Shown here: piece after piece, positions 26,202-37,283 of the stretch
How positions within the stretch are numbered: position 1 is the first letter of the stretch
Layout: the number at the start of each line of letters is the position of its first letter
Source of the DNA: Cryptomeria japonica
Lineage: Eukaryota; Streptophyta; Pinopsida; Cupressales; Cupressaceae
Reading direction: 5' to 3'
Length of the DNA stretch: 64,000 nt
Assembly (NCBI RefSeq): GCF_030272615.1
Contig: NC_081407.1
Location: 99,989,897 to 100,053,896 of the forward strand
The notes under the pieces: model-generated
Seen by the model: the letters and a program-made list of their open reading frames with translations, nothing else
Told to the model about the DNA's origin: nothing
Database searches by the model: none
Program-made: the position numbers and the translations under genes

Positions 26202-26932
26202 GGAATGTTATAAGAAGAAAGCAAGAAAATATGTCATAATACTTACTGCAAAGAACATTTTATTCCCTAAATCTCGTTAACAAAACAATATTCCTTTGAA
26301 TTCATATGATATTTTGGGGATAATATGAACTAGCAAATGCAGTTTGGAAGTAATTATAAATCTTCCTAGTTTGAAAAGCAGCTCAGCATACAGTTTTTAC
26401 CAGTAAATTTGTTGAAACCAAGAGAAATTATCTTGCCAAGATGTCATTGTCAACTGCAAATTTTCTATCACTGTCCATGTTCCCAAGGGCTTCTCTTGAG
26501 TATTTTTCTTTGTTCCACCAAGTTTTATGGATGAGGATGGCAGGAAATGGGGGGTTTGTTTCTGGGATGGCAGGAAACAGGGGGTGCATTTTCAGTATGG
26601 CAGGGTATTTAAGGGACAATAGTGGATGACAGCTAATTTTTTTTCAAAATTGAAAAAAAAAGAATATTTCAACTATTCATATGATAAAGCATTCATGTAA
26701 TAAACACCCCTAATTTTTTTTTGAAAATTACTTCAACTAAAATGAGATACAAAGCAACGTCCTTTCCACTTTCTGATCACCCAGTTCCTGAGATGGGCAA
26801 GGTGAGAGCATACAGTGTTCAGGACTAAACAATTAACTAGAATGCTGCAGCTAGAAAGGAAATACACTTGGTGGCTAACCGTCCAATCCTTACATCTTTG
26901 CAGTTGAAATGCAAATGAAAAGAAAGATGCTT

Positions 26933-27140
26933 CACATTTATTCAGCGGAGTGTATAGTACAATAGAAAAAACAAGCACCTCATGCTTATTTAGTGGAGTA
27001 CAATTACAAACTCACCACTTATTCAGTTGGTAACAACTTCATAACTCACCACTTATTCAGTGGGATAAGTGAATACAATGATTCCACTTGTTTAGTGGGG
27101 TGAGCAAATCCAATGTTATCCACTTGTTCAGCGGGGTGAG
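26933..27140. repeat. array of six degenerate hairpin-forming repeats
   Basis: Units at about 26933, 26981, 27011, 27045, 27082 and 27118, spaced 30-48 bases. The best unit, CTCACCACTTATTCAGTGGG (27045-27064), contains the inverted repeat CCACT-TATTC-AGTGG; others read CCACTTGTTTAGTGGGGTGAG. The outer bases CTCA and TGAG extend the symmetry in some units. Confidence 0.7.
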
Positions 27141-27326
27141 TAAATTCATCAATGAGAAATGATCAAGTCCACTGGCGGAATTATCATCCAGTGTTTTATG
27201 ATGATATATCGAAAGCAACATGACTCATATAACTGCTGCTGCTCCATAATAAGTTGAATAACATGGATAATCAAGGAAATCAAGAACCCAACAAAGTATA
27301 CAATAGATGAAAATTAAGTAAGTTGC

Positions 27327-27339
27327 AGGTCTGATATCA
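27327..27339 (-). other. degenerate primer-binding site of a minus-strand LTR element
   Basis: AGGTCTGATATCA is close to the complement of the initiator-methionine-tRNA primer site (GCTCTGATACCA), and is followed by AC and TGTAACAC, as a minus-strand 5' LTR would be. No second LTR or coding region was found, so only a remnant is claimed. Confidence 0.35.
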
Positions 27340-29548
27340 ACTGTAACACACTGCAACAGGTCTGGACAGCAAGGAAATCACCTGGAAAACTCAACCAATT
27401 TACACCCAACACATCACAAATGAACATAAGCTGAAATACCACCTCCTAGCACACCCAAACATCACCACAACACACTGGAAGAAGAATATGTTAGGCTGAT
27501 AAATGAAAATAAACATGTGCAGGTCTTAAAATGGCTATGTTTGAAGCCGATGCACTTATAACAGTAGATAGTATCATCACTAAAGCTCACGTGGCCACGC
27601 CCATCACAAAGTCCACTCCAAAATTGAGTATTCCGCACTCACAAAAGCTAGGCACTACCAATCAGTGAGAGAAATCCTCAAAAAAGGGCAGCAATTCATC
27701 CTAGGATTCTCACAGCCAGCTAGCAGGTATGACCCAACAAACGAGGATGTACAACCTCCTTAGATAACTACAATCTGCTCCTTATGAATTGTATGACCAG
27801 CACAATAATCATCATTAGCTGATGAGCACATGCTTATACGGGGGTGGGTGGGCTGAATCAATATTAGGTAATCTTTTACTTTTTCAAACTAATAGCCACA
27901 ATAATAGTTGCCACATATTGCCTTTGGTGGATACAAGTAGTGATATTTTGAGGGGCACACCCTTACCCAAACAGACGACATGGATAAATATTAAAAATGA
28001 ATAATGAAGAACCAAATATGCATGTTCTGATAGCAGAATCAATAATGCATACTCAACTAGTTGCCATGCAATGAATGTAACCATTATGATCCATCTTGTC
28101 TCATGATATTGTCCAATTCTATAACACCCTTAAATATTTCTGGTACGAGTTTATGGTGGCAAACTCAACATGCATGCATATTAACTATCTCAGTTAACTC
28201 ACAAATAACTACAGGTGCTCATCATGAAACCATATTTTTTGAACAATATACACGACATATTTCAATCATAACTAAGGAAGACTGAAATTTTAATGGTATT
28301 ATATTGCCACTTTCATGGGTGGCCAGCATGACATATAAGGTCATATCAGTCCCAAGTAAAACTATATTATTGAAAATGTTATGATTTAACTTTTAGTCTT
28401 TGCAATAGACTGGCTAAAATGATACTGAAAGTACCACTCTAAACTAGGTCACTATACTTTCTTTCTAAGAATAAGATCAAGATGAAAATTGAACTTTTTA
28501 GAAAGAGATTGACTGGTCAGGAGACAAAGCTGTTGCTCTCCCTATCAATCAGATTGATGTTTAAACTAGTTTTGTGGATGGAATCTTAAATATGGAAGGC
28601 TACCAAATGTATATATGCCAACTTATAGAAGAAGGTACAGCAGTGGAGTTTTGTAGAAAATCTATAGGTAATTATGTTTTATCTGCAAGATAAATAGTTG
28701 CCTACAACCCATGGGATTTCATGTATATCCAAGGATTTTATCTTTCTACCTTGATGAAAATGTTAGATGATCTTCAACTCAGTCCACAGTAGTACTAGAT
28801 AACATACATGACAATATCTATAATATTTGTGAGTCTATGCATATATTATGTCAATGACAACTATACAATATTCTCTGGTTTTACCTTGCAAAAGAAGAAT
28901 TACAAAATTTTCTAAATATTCTAAACCAGGTAGCATTACTTATTTTTTTGGAGGAAGGGGCTCAACTCTGAATGGGATGGCAATTGGATCTTTTGTTGGG
29001 CGTTACTTCATCATTAGACAAGTTAAGCTAATCAGCTCATAGTTTTACATACTTATCAAATTCACATTGTTAAATTCTTGGCGAGCATTCTGTTGAGAGA
29101 GGAGGTAGCTTGGTTATTCAAGGTTTTGAACTAGCTCACAACACCTGCTTCATGACTACTGTTTCTGGGTACCTCATTTATGTTCCTCGTGTTAAGCTAT
29201 TAAATGTCTTAGATACTCCATCGAGGTACTGTACATGTTGTCTAGTGAGAACTTTAATATATTTTCCTTTTAATTGATGTCATTTTAATGGTTCCCTCTT
29301 GTTTATGGTAAAATATAACTATTTATATTTAAGTATTGTTTGTAATTTTGTAACAAGTGTCAAATTCTCCAGTTAATAACTATTGGGCATTTAGAGTCCA
29401 GCTCTGTCCAGTTGGAAGTTCAAGTTTTCAATTAATCGATAAAATTACAAAGTACTTTGATATTGTATATATAATAATATATCCATGTAACATGTTTCTG
29501 GTTCTATACTCCATTGTCATTTATCACTGATGGTTCAACTTTATGCAG

Positions 29549-29642
29549 TGGGCAGGCTTGAATTGCAAAGTGATTGAGACGAATGGTCCACAACATGCCC
29601 AAGCTTTGATTTCATCATTTAATTTCTATGCCTATCCAGATG
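29549..29642 (+). CDS. LCBK1: LCBK/SPHK-like lipid kinase, exon 3
   Basis: 94 bases between TTTATGCAG|TG (29548) and GATG|GTGAGT (29642), both strong plant splice sites. It starts in phase 0, matching exon 2, and ends in phase 1. It encodes WAGLNCKVIETNGPQHAQAL and then ISSFNFYAYPD, which fits the segment of plant LCB kinases between the nucleotide loop and the GGDG motif (AG..x.VxxT..GHA.xLA.xxD). The next exon should supply GGDG, but I could not find it in the remaining 34 kb. So the gene either continues beyond the window or is truncated. Confidence 0.8.
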
Positions 29643-30979
29643 GTGAGTTACTTTCTTCATGTAGACAAGGATGGGGGTGTCAAACCAACGACAGCCCATC
29701 CTTGCAGCCATGTCCCAGGTTCCCTCAGTATATCCAAAACAAAATTCATTGAATTATTTCAGTTTTTTTTTATTAAGCATGCTGTAGGTAAACAATACTA
29801 CTACAAATCAAACATTTCATGGTCATATTTTATTGCTGCAAGGTCCAAATTTTATGGACAAAATACATAAAACAAGGCCAACAATTTTATCTGTGTAAAA
29901 GTTAAAACAATTGCACAATAACAATAAAGCAACACATGCTAACGCACTAATGTTCGCATCACACACGATAACACTACATACACATCCTATACACGGGGAA
30001 GATACATAGAGAAAGTGCACAAATAGATAGATGACACCATCTTGATCTGTGAAAAATGGCACACATCTCAATGTGGTTCAAAGTTCAAACTATACACAAG
30101 CAAGCTACTAAAGGAAGAAGCATAACAAAATCAATTCCAGTCCTTTAAGCATTGACCAGATGAATTAGATTCACTAAAGATAATCATTTCTCTTTCCAAA
30201 CCATAATGAACTATGAAAAAATAGTGGATTCACCCTTAATTATCCCTTTTCTTAATGATGTAAACTTATAACATTAGAGAACAATAGAGAGTGTTGAGTC
30301 TGTTGACCACATTCCTATTATCATAAAAGCTTAATCTACTATTCATTCATTGTTTAACCAAAGTAGTCGTTCTTTATCAAGCATTCTACAGGTACTAAGG
30401 TAAGAATGGCCAATTTATAGAAATAGTTCTCAAATCAATATAAAATCTTATCATATTATTTAAAGTTTTAAACACTTCAATATAGCCCTAGAGCATATCA
30501 TACCCTTCTGAACCATGCAACAAAGGAAATCCTAACATGCTTTTCCAAGCAGGAATTGTGTTGCAAAATTGTGGAAAGAAAGATTCGTAACTCTAACAAA
30601 ATAGGGAATTACACAAACCAAAAGTAGAAAACAGAAGAGTGAAATTCCCTATAGACCCCAAAAGGGTTTTGGATTTACATAGGTCAAGGATGCTACTGTG
30701 ACAGCTAGACACCACCTCAAGAGCTCAAATACTACTATGGAAGTCTAATAATCACAAAATATTTGCCATTTAGTGATGAAGTTTTCAACACAGGTTTCTT
30801 ACACAATCCACTATCCATCCACATTAAATATTAACATTATGATCACCATATGCTATCAAAATAACTCTTAAAAGTGCAAAATGAAATACAAATGCATACC
30901 AATGACCAATGACATGATTCAAGGAAAAAAAACCATTGACTATTGACAATATAATTTATGATATCCAAGAACTCCTCCT
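29643..30979 (+). other. start of intron 3, nothing recognised
   Basis: From the GTGAGT donor onward. AT-rich, without a coding region or a mobile element I can support. Confidence 0.5.
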
Positions 30980-31140
30980 AGAGTTTGATAGCTAACTTAT
31001 ATCTATAGAGAAGGAAATAGCGTAGTAGATGTCGTGGCTAATTTGGGGGCTAGATGCTAGAGAAACAATAGACATCTCCTAGAGAATGTCAAAAAAATCC
31101 TCCCCAAGGAGTTGCAAAACACCACCTCCTTTAATGATGA
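30980..31140 (+). pseudogene. 3' end of a second LINE (RNase H tail)
   Basis: Plus strand REGNSVVDVVANLGAR at about 31008-31056 is the C-terminal block of plant LINE RNase H (REGN..AD.LA..GA). Nothing upstream extends it convincingly, so this looks like a 5'-truncated copy. What follows to about 33600 may be its unusual downstream region. Confidence 0.55.
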
Positions 31141-31241
31141 AAGCTGATATTTCCTTCCTTAATTGGGATTCTATGGCCCTTGTTATCTTTATGCTCTCTC
31201 TCCTTATTTTTGACCTCATCCATATGGGGCCAAAAGTGACA

Positions 31242-31404
31242 TGGACTTTGAATCAACAAGGTGTCAAAGTGTCAGTGACTTGGAATAGGCTTCAAAAGTC
31301 CATGTGGAAATTACCTCTAGCATGGACTTTGAACTCACAAGGTGTCATTGTGGCCATGACCTTGAATTGGCTTGTTAAACTTGCATGGAGATTACCTAAT
31401 AATG
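31242..31404 (+). repeat. 81-bp tandem duplication
   Basis: Two diverged copies with an 81-bp offset (31242 and 31323), both reading TGGACTTTGAA, CACAAGGTGTCA or CAACAAGGTGTCA, and ending in TGGA(A/G)ATTACCT. The offset is a multiple of three, so an open frame of 176 codons (31086-31616) runs through it. I do not regard that frame as a gene. Confidence 0.7.
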
Positions 31405-31799
31405 ATGAAGATGGTACTTGGGGAGTCCCAGAGATGGTACTCCCAAATAATGACATCCCCCATCTTACGACCCGATGTTTAAATGAAGAACTTTTGATGG
31501 TGACTAATGGTGTCAATTTCTGTTTGAGCTTTGATTTTTTGCTCATGCAAAGGACTCTTTGCATGTGTGAAAAATATTTGCTTCTAGATATGATGGTGTC
31601 AGGTAATAACTATTAATACCCAGGCACACATCTTAATGTGTTTGATAATCAAATTCTGTGCATGGAGATGTTATTATTAAACAAGTTTCTAGTGATTTCG
31701 AGTTGCTTTTGTAGTTTCAATTGGGGCTTTTGTTGTGTTAGGGTGCTAGTAACAAAACACACATACTTTTTGTTCTGCATTGCTCCGTGTTTTGCACAA

Positions 31800-33420
31800 T
31801 GGGTGTGACGGGGTCAAAACCAAGCTAGGGTCTTGTGAGGAAATCCACAGTGATACAACCATTTGGCACATTCACAGTGAGGTGGGATCTCCTTGCTTTT
31901 GGAATGCCTCAACGGGCATGTCGAGAACCTTTCAATCCAACTCGCCAATGCTTGGAATAATAGCTAGGTGCGTGTGGGCGAGATTTCCTTTGAGGTCGAT
32001 GAAGAAGTGATTGTTTAGGCTACTAGTATGCCCTCAAAGGGTCACAAGCTGAAAAAAATAGTAAAGTCCCAAACAATGAGAACCTCACTCTCTTCAAAGA
32101 TGAGTAAATGTTGGTTAAACTCTAAGGTGCTTTAGACAAAGAGGAGCTCCCTAAGTCTTGGGACAAGGTATGTTGATAATGAAGTGTTTTTCTTTGGAGG
32201 GAAGGTTTGAATGTTGTCATTTTTATCACTTTCCACTGCTTAACCACTTTTGTCACAATGTCAACATTAGCTTCCCCTTTTTTTTGTTCTCCTTTGGAGG
32301 CTTTGGTCAAAGAAGCTATGCGATTGTCATCCAAAAACTCTGATAAAACCCCAATCCCACTTCACTAGGGGCTTATCCTTCATCTGTATCATTTTCACCT
32401 GGCTCTTTGGCCCCCAAAAACCATTAAGGCAATGCTTGTTGAGAACGCTCCATTGGCCAACTTCCCTCCCCTTACTCCTCCGGTGGGGTACTTTGGTGTT
32501 AGAAATAAAAGTTCATCTGCAAAGGGAAAAAATAAACACACCCCACCACAAGTCACTCCCTAGTTGTCCCCTTTACCCACCAAGGGTAAGCTCAAAATCA
32601 CCACCTCGCAAGCCTCCTTTGACCCCTACTTTGGTGCCTTTGGTAACCCTAGCTCTCATGGCCGTGTACCTTCTAACTCCCCTAAAATTCCCCCCTCTTT
32701 TAAAAAAAACAGCAGCCGAAAGTCTTTGTGTCTTAAAGAACAACCGTTTTACAACTTATGGTTCCGATAAAAGAGGTAACATAGGGAAGTCCAAAAACCT
32801 TAAATCTAAAAAAGTGAAAAAAGCTTCAGTTCAGTTCTATGCAAAGGAGGTCCGTTTTGAGGATGAGACAGTTCAGCTAAGACCATGGAAGATAGGGAGG
32901 ATGATATTGTCAATGTAGTGAGCACTCATATGAGGAGGTCTAATAGATTGGCTTGCTGCTCCACCCCCAAGAATGATACCAATGAAGAGAAGTTAAAGGA
33001 TGTTGTGAAGGCTGAGGAGGATATTGAAAATGAGGAAGAGCTAAAGGACACTAAGGATACTAGGGAGGACTACAACAATGTTGGTGCTAGCCTCTTATTG
33101 GAGATGAATGAGCCGGACTTGGAGAGTATGGACACTACCCCTATGCCTTAATCTACTCAACCTGTGCACCGCAACTCTTCGAAATGTGACAAGACGACAA
33201 AGAGGAGCTTACTAACCTCAAAGCCAAAGTTATTGATCTAGAAGAAAAGATGGTCACCCTCTCCAAGTTTAGCTCAAAGGTCATGCATAGGTCCGCGACC
33301 ATGCTCTGTCTGCTTTAGGAGAAGGAATTCAAAAAGCATGGAGATGACAAAGGTGCTAGTTCAAGAAACCATAAGGAGCTCTTTAAATTCCTCATGGAGG
33401 ATTGGGGCTAGTTATTTTGA
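31800..33420 (+). pseudogene. decayed retroelement ORF resembling E1 ORF3
   Basis: Plus strand, several frames: VRVGEISFEVDEEVIV, ATSMPSKGHKLKKIVK (about 31970-32060), CFSLEGRFECCHFYHF and LLNHFCHNVNISFPFF (about 32180-32290), then a proline/lysine-rich part (32430-32770) and an acidic part (EEDIENEEELKD near 33030). The order, a V.ISF.V block, a (I/M)PxxGKK block, an EGRF/EGHW block and a hydrophobic LPxx block, parallels ORF3 of Gypsy element E1 (52860-53300). The link is my hand alignment only. The region ends with LINE-like tail sequence (TTAATATTATCAAAAAC near 33590). Confidence 0.4.
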
Positions 33421-34169
33421 TAGTCTTTTGCTTTTCTATTTAGCCACTGTTTTTGATAATATGTATGTTATAAAACTGTTACTTATATGCTGTTAAAGTG
33501 TTGTTAGTGGCCTGTTGGCCGTTTTATCTGCCTTGCGGGCATTTTGTTTCTATAGGGTCAGCACCCTGGTTTTGCTGCTTAATATTATCAAAAACATATC
33601 TTTTGACTAAAAATGGATATGGACCTGCACTATAGTTCAGTGGATTGCAAATTTTCTCAGCAACAAATTCCAATTCTAAAAATTAAAAAACTTATTTTGA
33701 AAACATAGTTCAAATCCTCTTTTTTTATGAAAGTTCATAAAATGTCCTTATATATAATTTTCATGCATTGAAAGTAAATACATAGGATCTCAATATTCGT
33801 TCCCACATATGGGATTCAATAAACTCTTATTTGATACAAGTTTGCATAAGTAAATGAAGAAATTTTCATCACCACTTGATATATATTTTTCCCAAAATGA
33901 GGTAAGAAGTATCCTCCATGTTTCCGTGGCTTCCATGATTCAAAACCAAGAGGGGTATGGCTACCTTCTGACCAATGTGATTCCCTCAAGCATCACCCCT
34001 ACTCGCTACGAGAGTAACATGGATCCAGACACATACATTTTCAAAAATGTTTTATGGCAGTGATGAACATGTCATAAACACAATATTATTTCAAAAGGCA
34101 TAATGGAACACTTTTGAACCATTGGAAGAGTATTGGCAGTTGAGGCAAGAGAATGTCTAGCACTAAAGG
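33421..34169. other. unassigned
   Basis: Up to about 33620 this looks like the 3' untranslated end of the preceding retroelement (GGCCTGTTGGCCGTTTT, then a TATTATCAAAAAC tail). After that I see nothing. Confidence 0.4.
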
Positions 34170-34174
34170 ACCTC

Positions 34175-35031
34175 TGTTGGTTGTAATTAGGGATGGCGGA
34201 TTCCAATTGCCTTGGGCAACATTGGAATCCGCCCAAGGGGGCCAGCCCCTTCTCCAACGTGTAGGGCTGGGCCCTATACCTCACGGCATTTCTTAAAGAC
34301 TCCACACTACAACTCCACGCTATAGCTAACACGCCAACATGATAGGGCCAACCCTATCCCAATGCATTTCGGATTAAATAAATTAAAAGGTCTTTAATTT
34401 ATTTGGCAAGCCGACATGATTAGGAGTATTGCTCCTCATATAAATAAACATAAACTTCACATCATTATTCACTTATTCATGTTCATGTGAAATACTCATA
34501 TTTGCCTTATGCGAATTGAAGGAGAAATATTACAGCAAAATATGTCTGCTATACCAGCGAATTACATCTGCCATTAAAGTGCGAAATTCATCCATAAGGA
34601 GAGTGAACTGAACTACTAAAGGCTGCCGACCAGCAAAGTGCAGGTTTCATGTGCAATATAATACAGACCTAGGGTTTGGATCTGACTGCTGTTGGAAGTG
34701 TTAAAGGGAGCAGATTTGACAACTTCTTGCTTGTGAAAGTGCAGTTTTGTGAAAGATATTATCAGCCCTAAGTGCAATCACCTTCAAGTACTTGAGATAA
34801 GTGTTGTAATCTCCATATGAATATAATCCATAATCAGATCTGAGGATCTTTTCTGGCTGGGTTTTTCCTCCTAGGAGGTTTTCCCAGAGTAACTGTGTCT
34901 TGTTCTCATTTGTTCATTTCTTGGTTATGCTTAAATCTGGAAAACTATAAATCTTTCATTTAATTAATTTAGTTAGCAATCAAATTCTGATTTTCTGAGC
35001 TTACATTAATCTGAAAGGGTTAAAATCAACA
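34175..35031 (+). mobile_element. Copia-type solo LTR
   Basis: 857 bp, TGTTGGTTGT to AAAATCAACA, between exact direct repeats ACCTC (34170-34174 and 35032-35036). It contains GGCTGGGTTTTTCCTCC and GGAGGTTTTCCCAG around 34855-34890, a conserved Copia LTR block that is itself an inverted repeat. A long hairpin (GCGGATTCCAAT / ATTGGAATCCGC, 34196-34207 and 34221-34232) sits 20 bases from the left end. No internal sequences. Confidence 0.9.
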
Positions 35032-35036
35032 ACCTC

Positions 35037-37278
35037 AAATCCAAATAGTATTGCTTGTGCGTTTTTTTGGGAACCTCAAATGTAAGTAGCATATCCTACA
35101 TGAGGATGAAATAAAAGCACTAGCATATGCTATAAAACCTTATCCTCTTAGTGATCAAAATTACTTCAAACATGTAGCCAACATCAAAACATCCCAACAG
35201 CACACCTTATTCCTCCTAATTATAAATTAACTCATGTTGTGCAAGTTCATATCATTCATTTTTGTTGTACCCATTGGAATTTTTTTGTGTGTTGAATTTC
35301 AAGTTGTTTTATGTGCAAATCCTTTGTGACTCATTTTGTTTGCTATGTCTTGTCATCTTTAGTCCTTTTCTAGTCTTCACGAGATTGTGAAATTGATGAG
35401 AACTTTGGTTATAGGCGCATAGGAGCTAAAATATGCACTTTTACAAAGGAAATAACTCAAAGTTATAGAATTTCTGATCTCTAAACAAAAGCACATGAGT
35501 GGAGGAATAGGATCACCTTAGGAGAGGATAAGAAGTTTCAAAAGTTTTAAAGACTAATACGGGGACATGTGTCAAAGAGGATGTGTGTGCTTTAGGAAGA
35601 TTTTCATACTCTTTAATTAGTGTATAAGAATGCTGATAAATAGAGGCATGCACTTTAATGGAGAAAGTGTTTTTTTTCGAAAAGCTTTTCATTAGTATAT
35701 AAGTACATACATTAGGGAAAGTGTGTGCCTTGACAAAGTTTATAAAATTTCAAAATATCTTTAAGTTAATGTTTGAGCGCTCGCTTGAGAGTGTAAATGC
35801 ACCTATACAAAGATTTTTTTTTTTGATGACATCGAATGAATTCTAGTTTTTATATGCACATTTTAGGATACAAATGCATGTTTCAGGATATAGGCGTGCT
35901 TTAGGAGTAGTTTTAAAACTTTAATTTTAAACAATGTATGTAATGTTCCTTTCCAACACTTTTATAAACTCTGCAACTTTTTGAGATTCCTATTTGTGCA
36001 ATACTTTAATATATGTTAAATTTTTGTTATGTCCCCTTTCCAAGTGTAAGTCATAAGGATACGTTTAGCCTATTATTTAATTCTTGTAGGCTAATGCATT
36101 TGTGTAAAGGGAATAATTTAAAAAATTAACTTAATTTGTTCCAATATTAATTTTATGATATATTCATAAAAAGGCAACCTATGTTATATTTTAAAAATAT
36201 TATTTTAAAAAAGAGCAACATAAAGCATTGCTAAGAACGGGGTCCAAAAGTAATGTTAATTAAAATGAATTTCTAAGCACTTTCCAAAAATAAAGTAAAG
36301 TTTTGGAAGTTAAAGGAGTAAAAAATATATATATATATATATATCCTCAAAATGTTATATAAGGAGGACTTGAGCATTGGATAGGGTTATCCATTACATA
36401 TCACCAAACCCATTTTTCTCGAAATTAAATGTTCATTCATCTTCCTTCATAAGGACAAAAGTTCTATTGGCAAATGGATTTGAGATTGAAATTCTCCTAT
36501 TCATATGTGTAATTCATCTAGGGATTACCAGTGAGCTAACGGTTTGCAGTTATTCTTCAATATTAGTTTAGTGTTTCTAGTTGTTAGTGTGTTTATGAAT
36601 TTTCATTCTTATTATCATTTTGTTATGATTCTAGATTAATTTCTTTGATATTTAGTGACAAATATCATTATTATTTTGTTGGCTGATTGAACTGGCCATT
36701 TTTCCAGCTATATAAAGTTGCATCTGCCATATTATATTATATCTTTTTATTATTTACAAGATTGCAGCTCTTGTATGGTATAGTCGTACCATTTTAAGTT
36801 TTTAACTTATTCACAGCTTTTATTATCCTCAAAATGGCCCACAACGTTATTCTTTCTTGGCTGTACTTAATAGAATGGAAAGGCTGCCATACTAATCAAT
36901 ATTTGTAGTAATCATTTTGAGTGAATATTAATATGTATTGGATGTTTAAATAATGCTGCTGTGCAGTGCTAAGGGAAGTCACAGCCTTTAAAAGCTGCTA
37001 AATAAGTATTTGTTCACCCTGTCAGATATCTTCAAAGGCAGCCATACCATATAGGGAATGTTGCATATACTTGGGTGTGGTTTGGTTTTTAGATTAAAAT
37101 GATATTTTTGCTGATGGTAATCAATTCTTGAGAAATTAAAAATTTTTGTAGTTGAAAATCTCTATTTCAAGTCATTAGAATTATATTCTCATTATAATTT
37201 TTTCATGGTTTACCGCCATAAATATTAGAAGAATTATTGTTGATTTCAATATTGTAAGTTTGGAAGATTATGCTGCCA
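35037..37278. other. unassigned, with one diverged LTR copy and a TA repeat
   Basis: At 36025 TGTTATGTCCCC begins a diverged copy of the LTR family seen at 44138; both continue with TTAGCCTATT and TGTAGGCTAAT. A (TA)n tract lies at about 36327-36343. No gene recognised. Confidence 0.45.
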
Positions 37279-37283
37279 TGACA

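Larger units (their letters stand above)
25208..29548 (+). other. intron 2 of the lipid kinase gene
   Basis: 4,341 bp from GTGGGA to TTTATGCAG. It holds a solo LTR (25740-26201), a hairpin-forming tandem array (26933-27140) and a primer-binding-site-like motif (27327-27339) followed by LTR-like DNA. The remaining intervals, including 27750-29548, show nothing I recognise. Confidence 0.7.

Noticed and set aside
27822-28285. Small frames in intron 2
   Set aside because: No conserved motif; AT-rich intron sequence.
31086-31616. 176-codon open frame
   Set aside because: Created by the 81-bp duplication; no recognised domain and broken surroundings.
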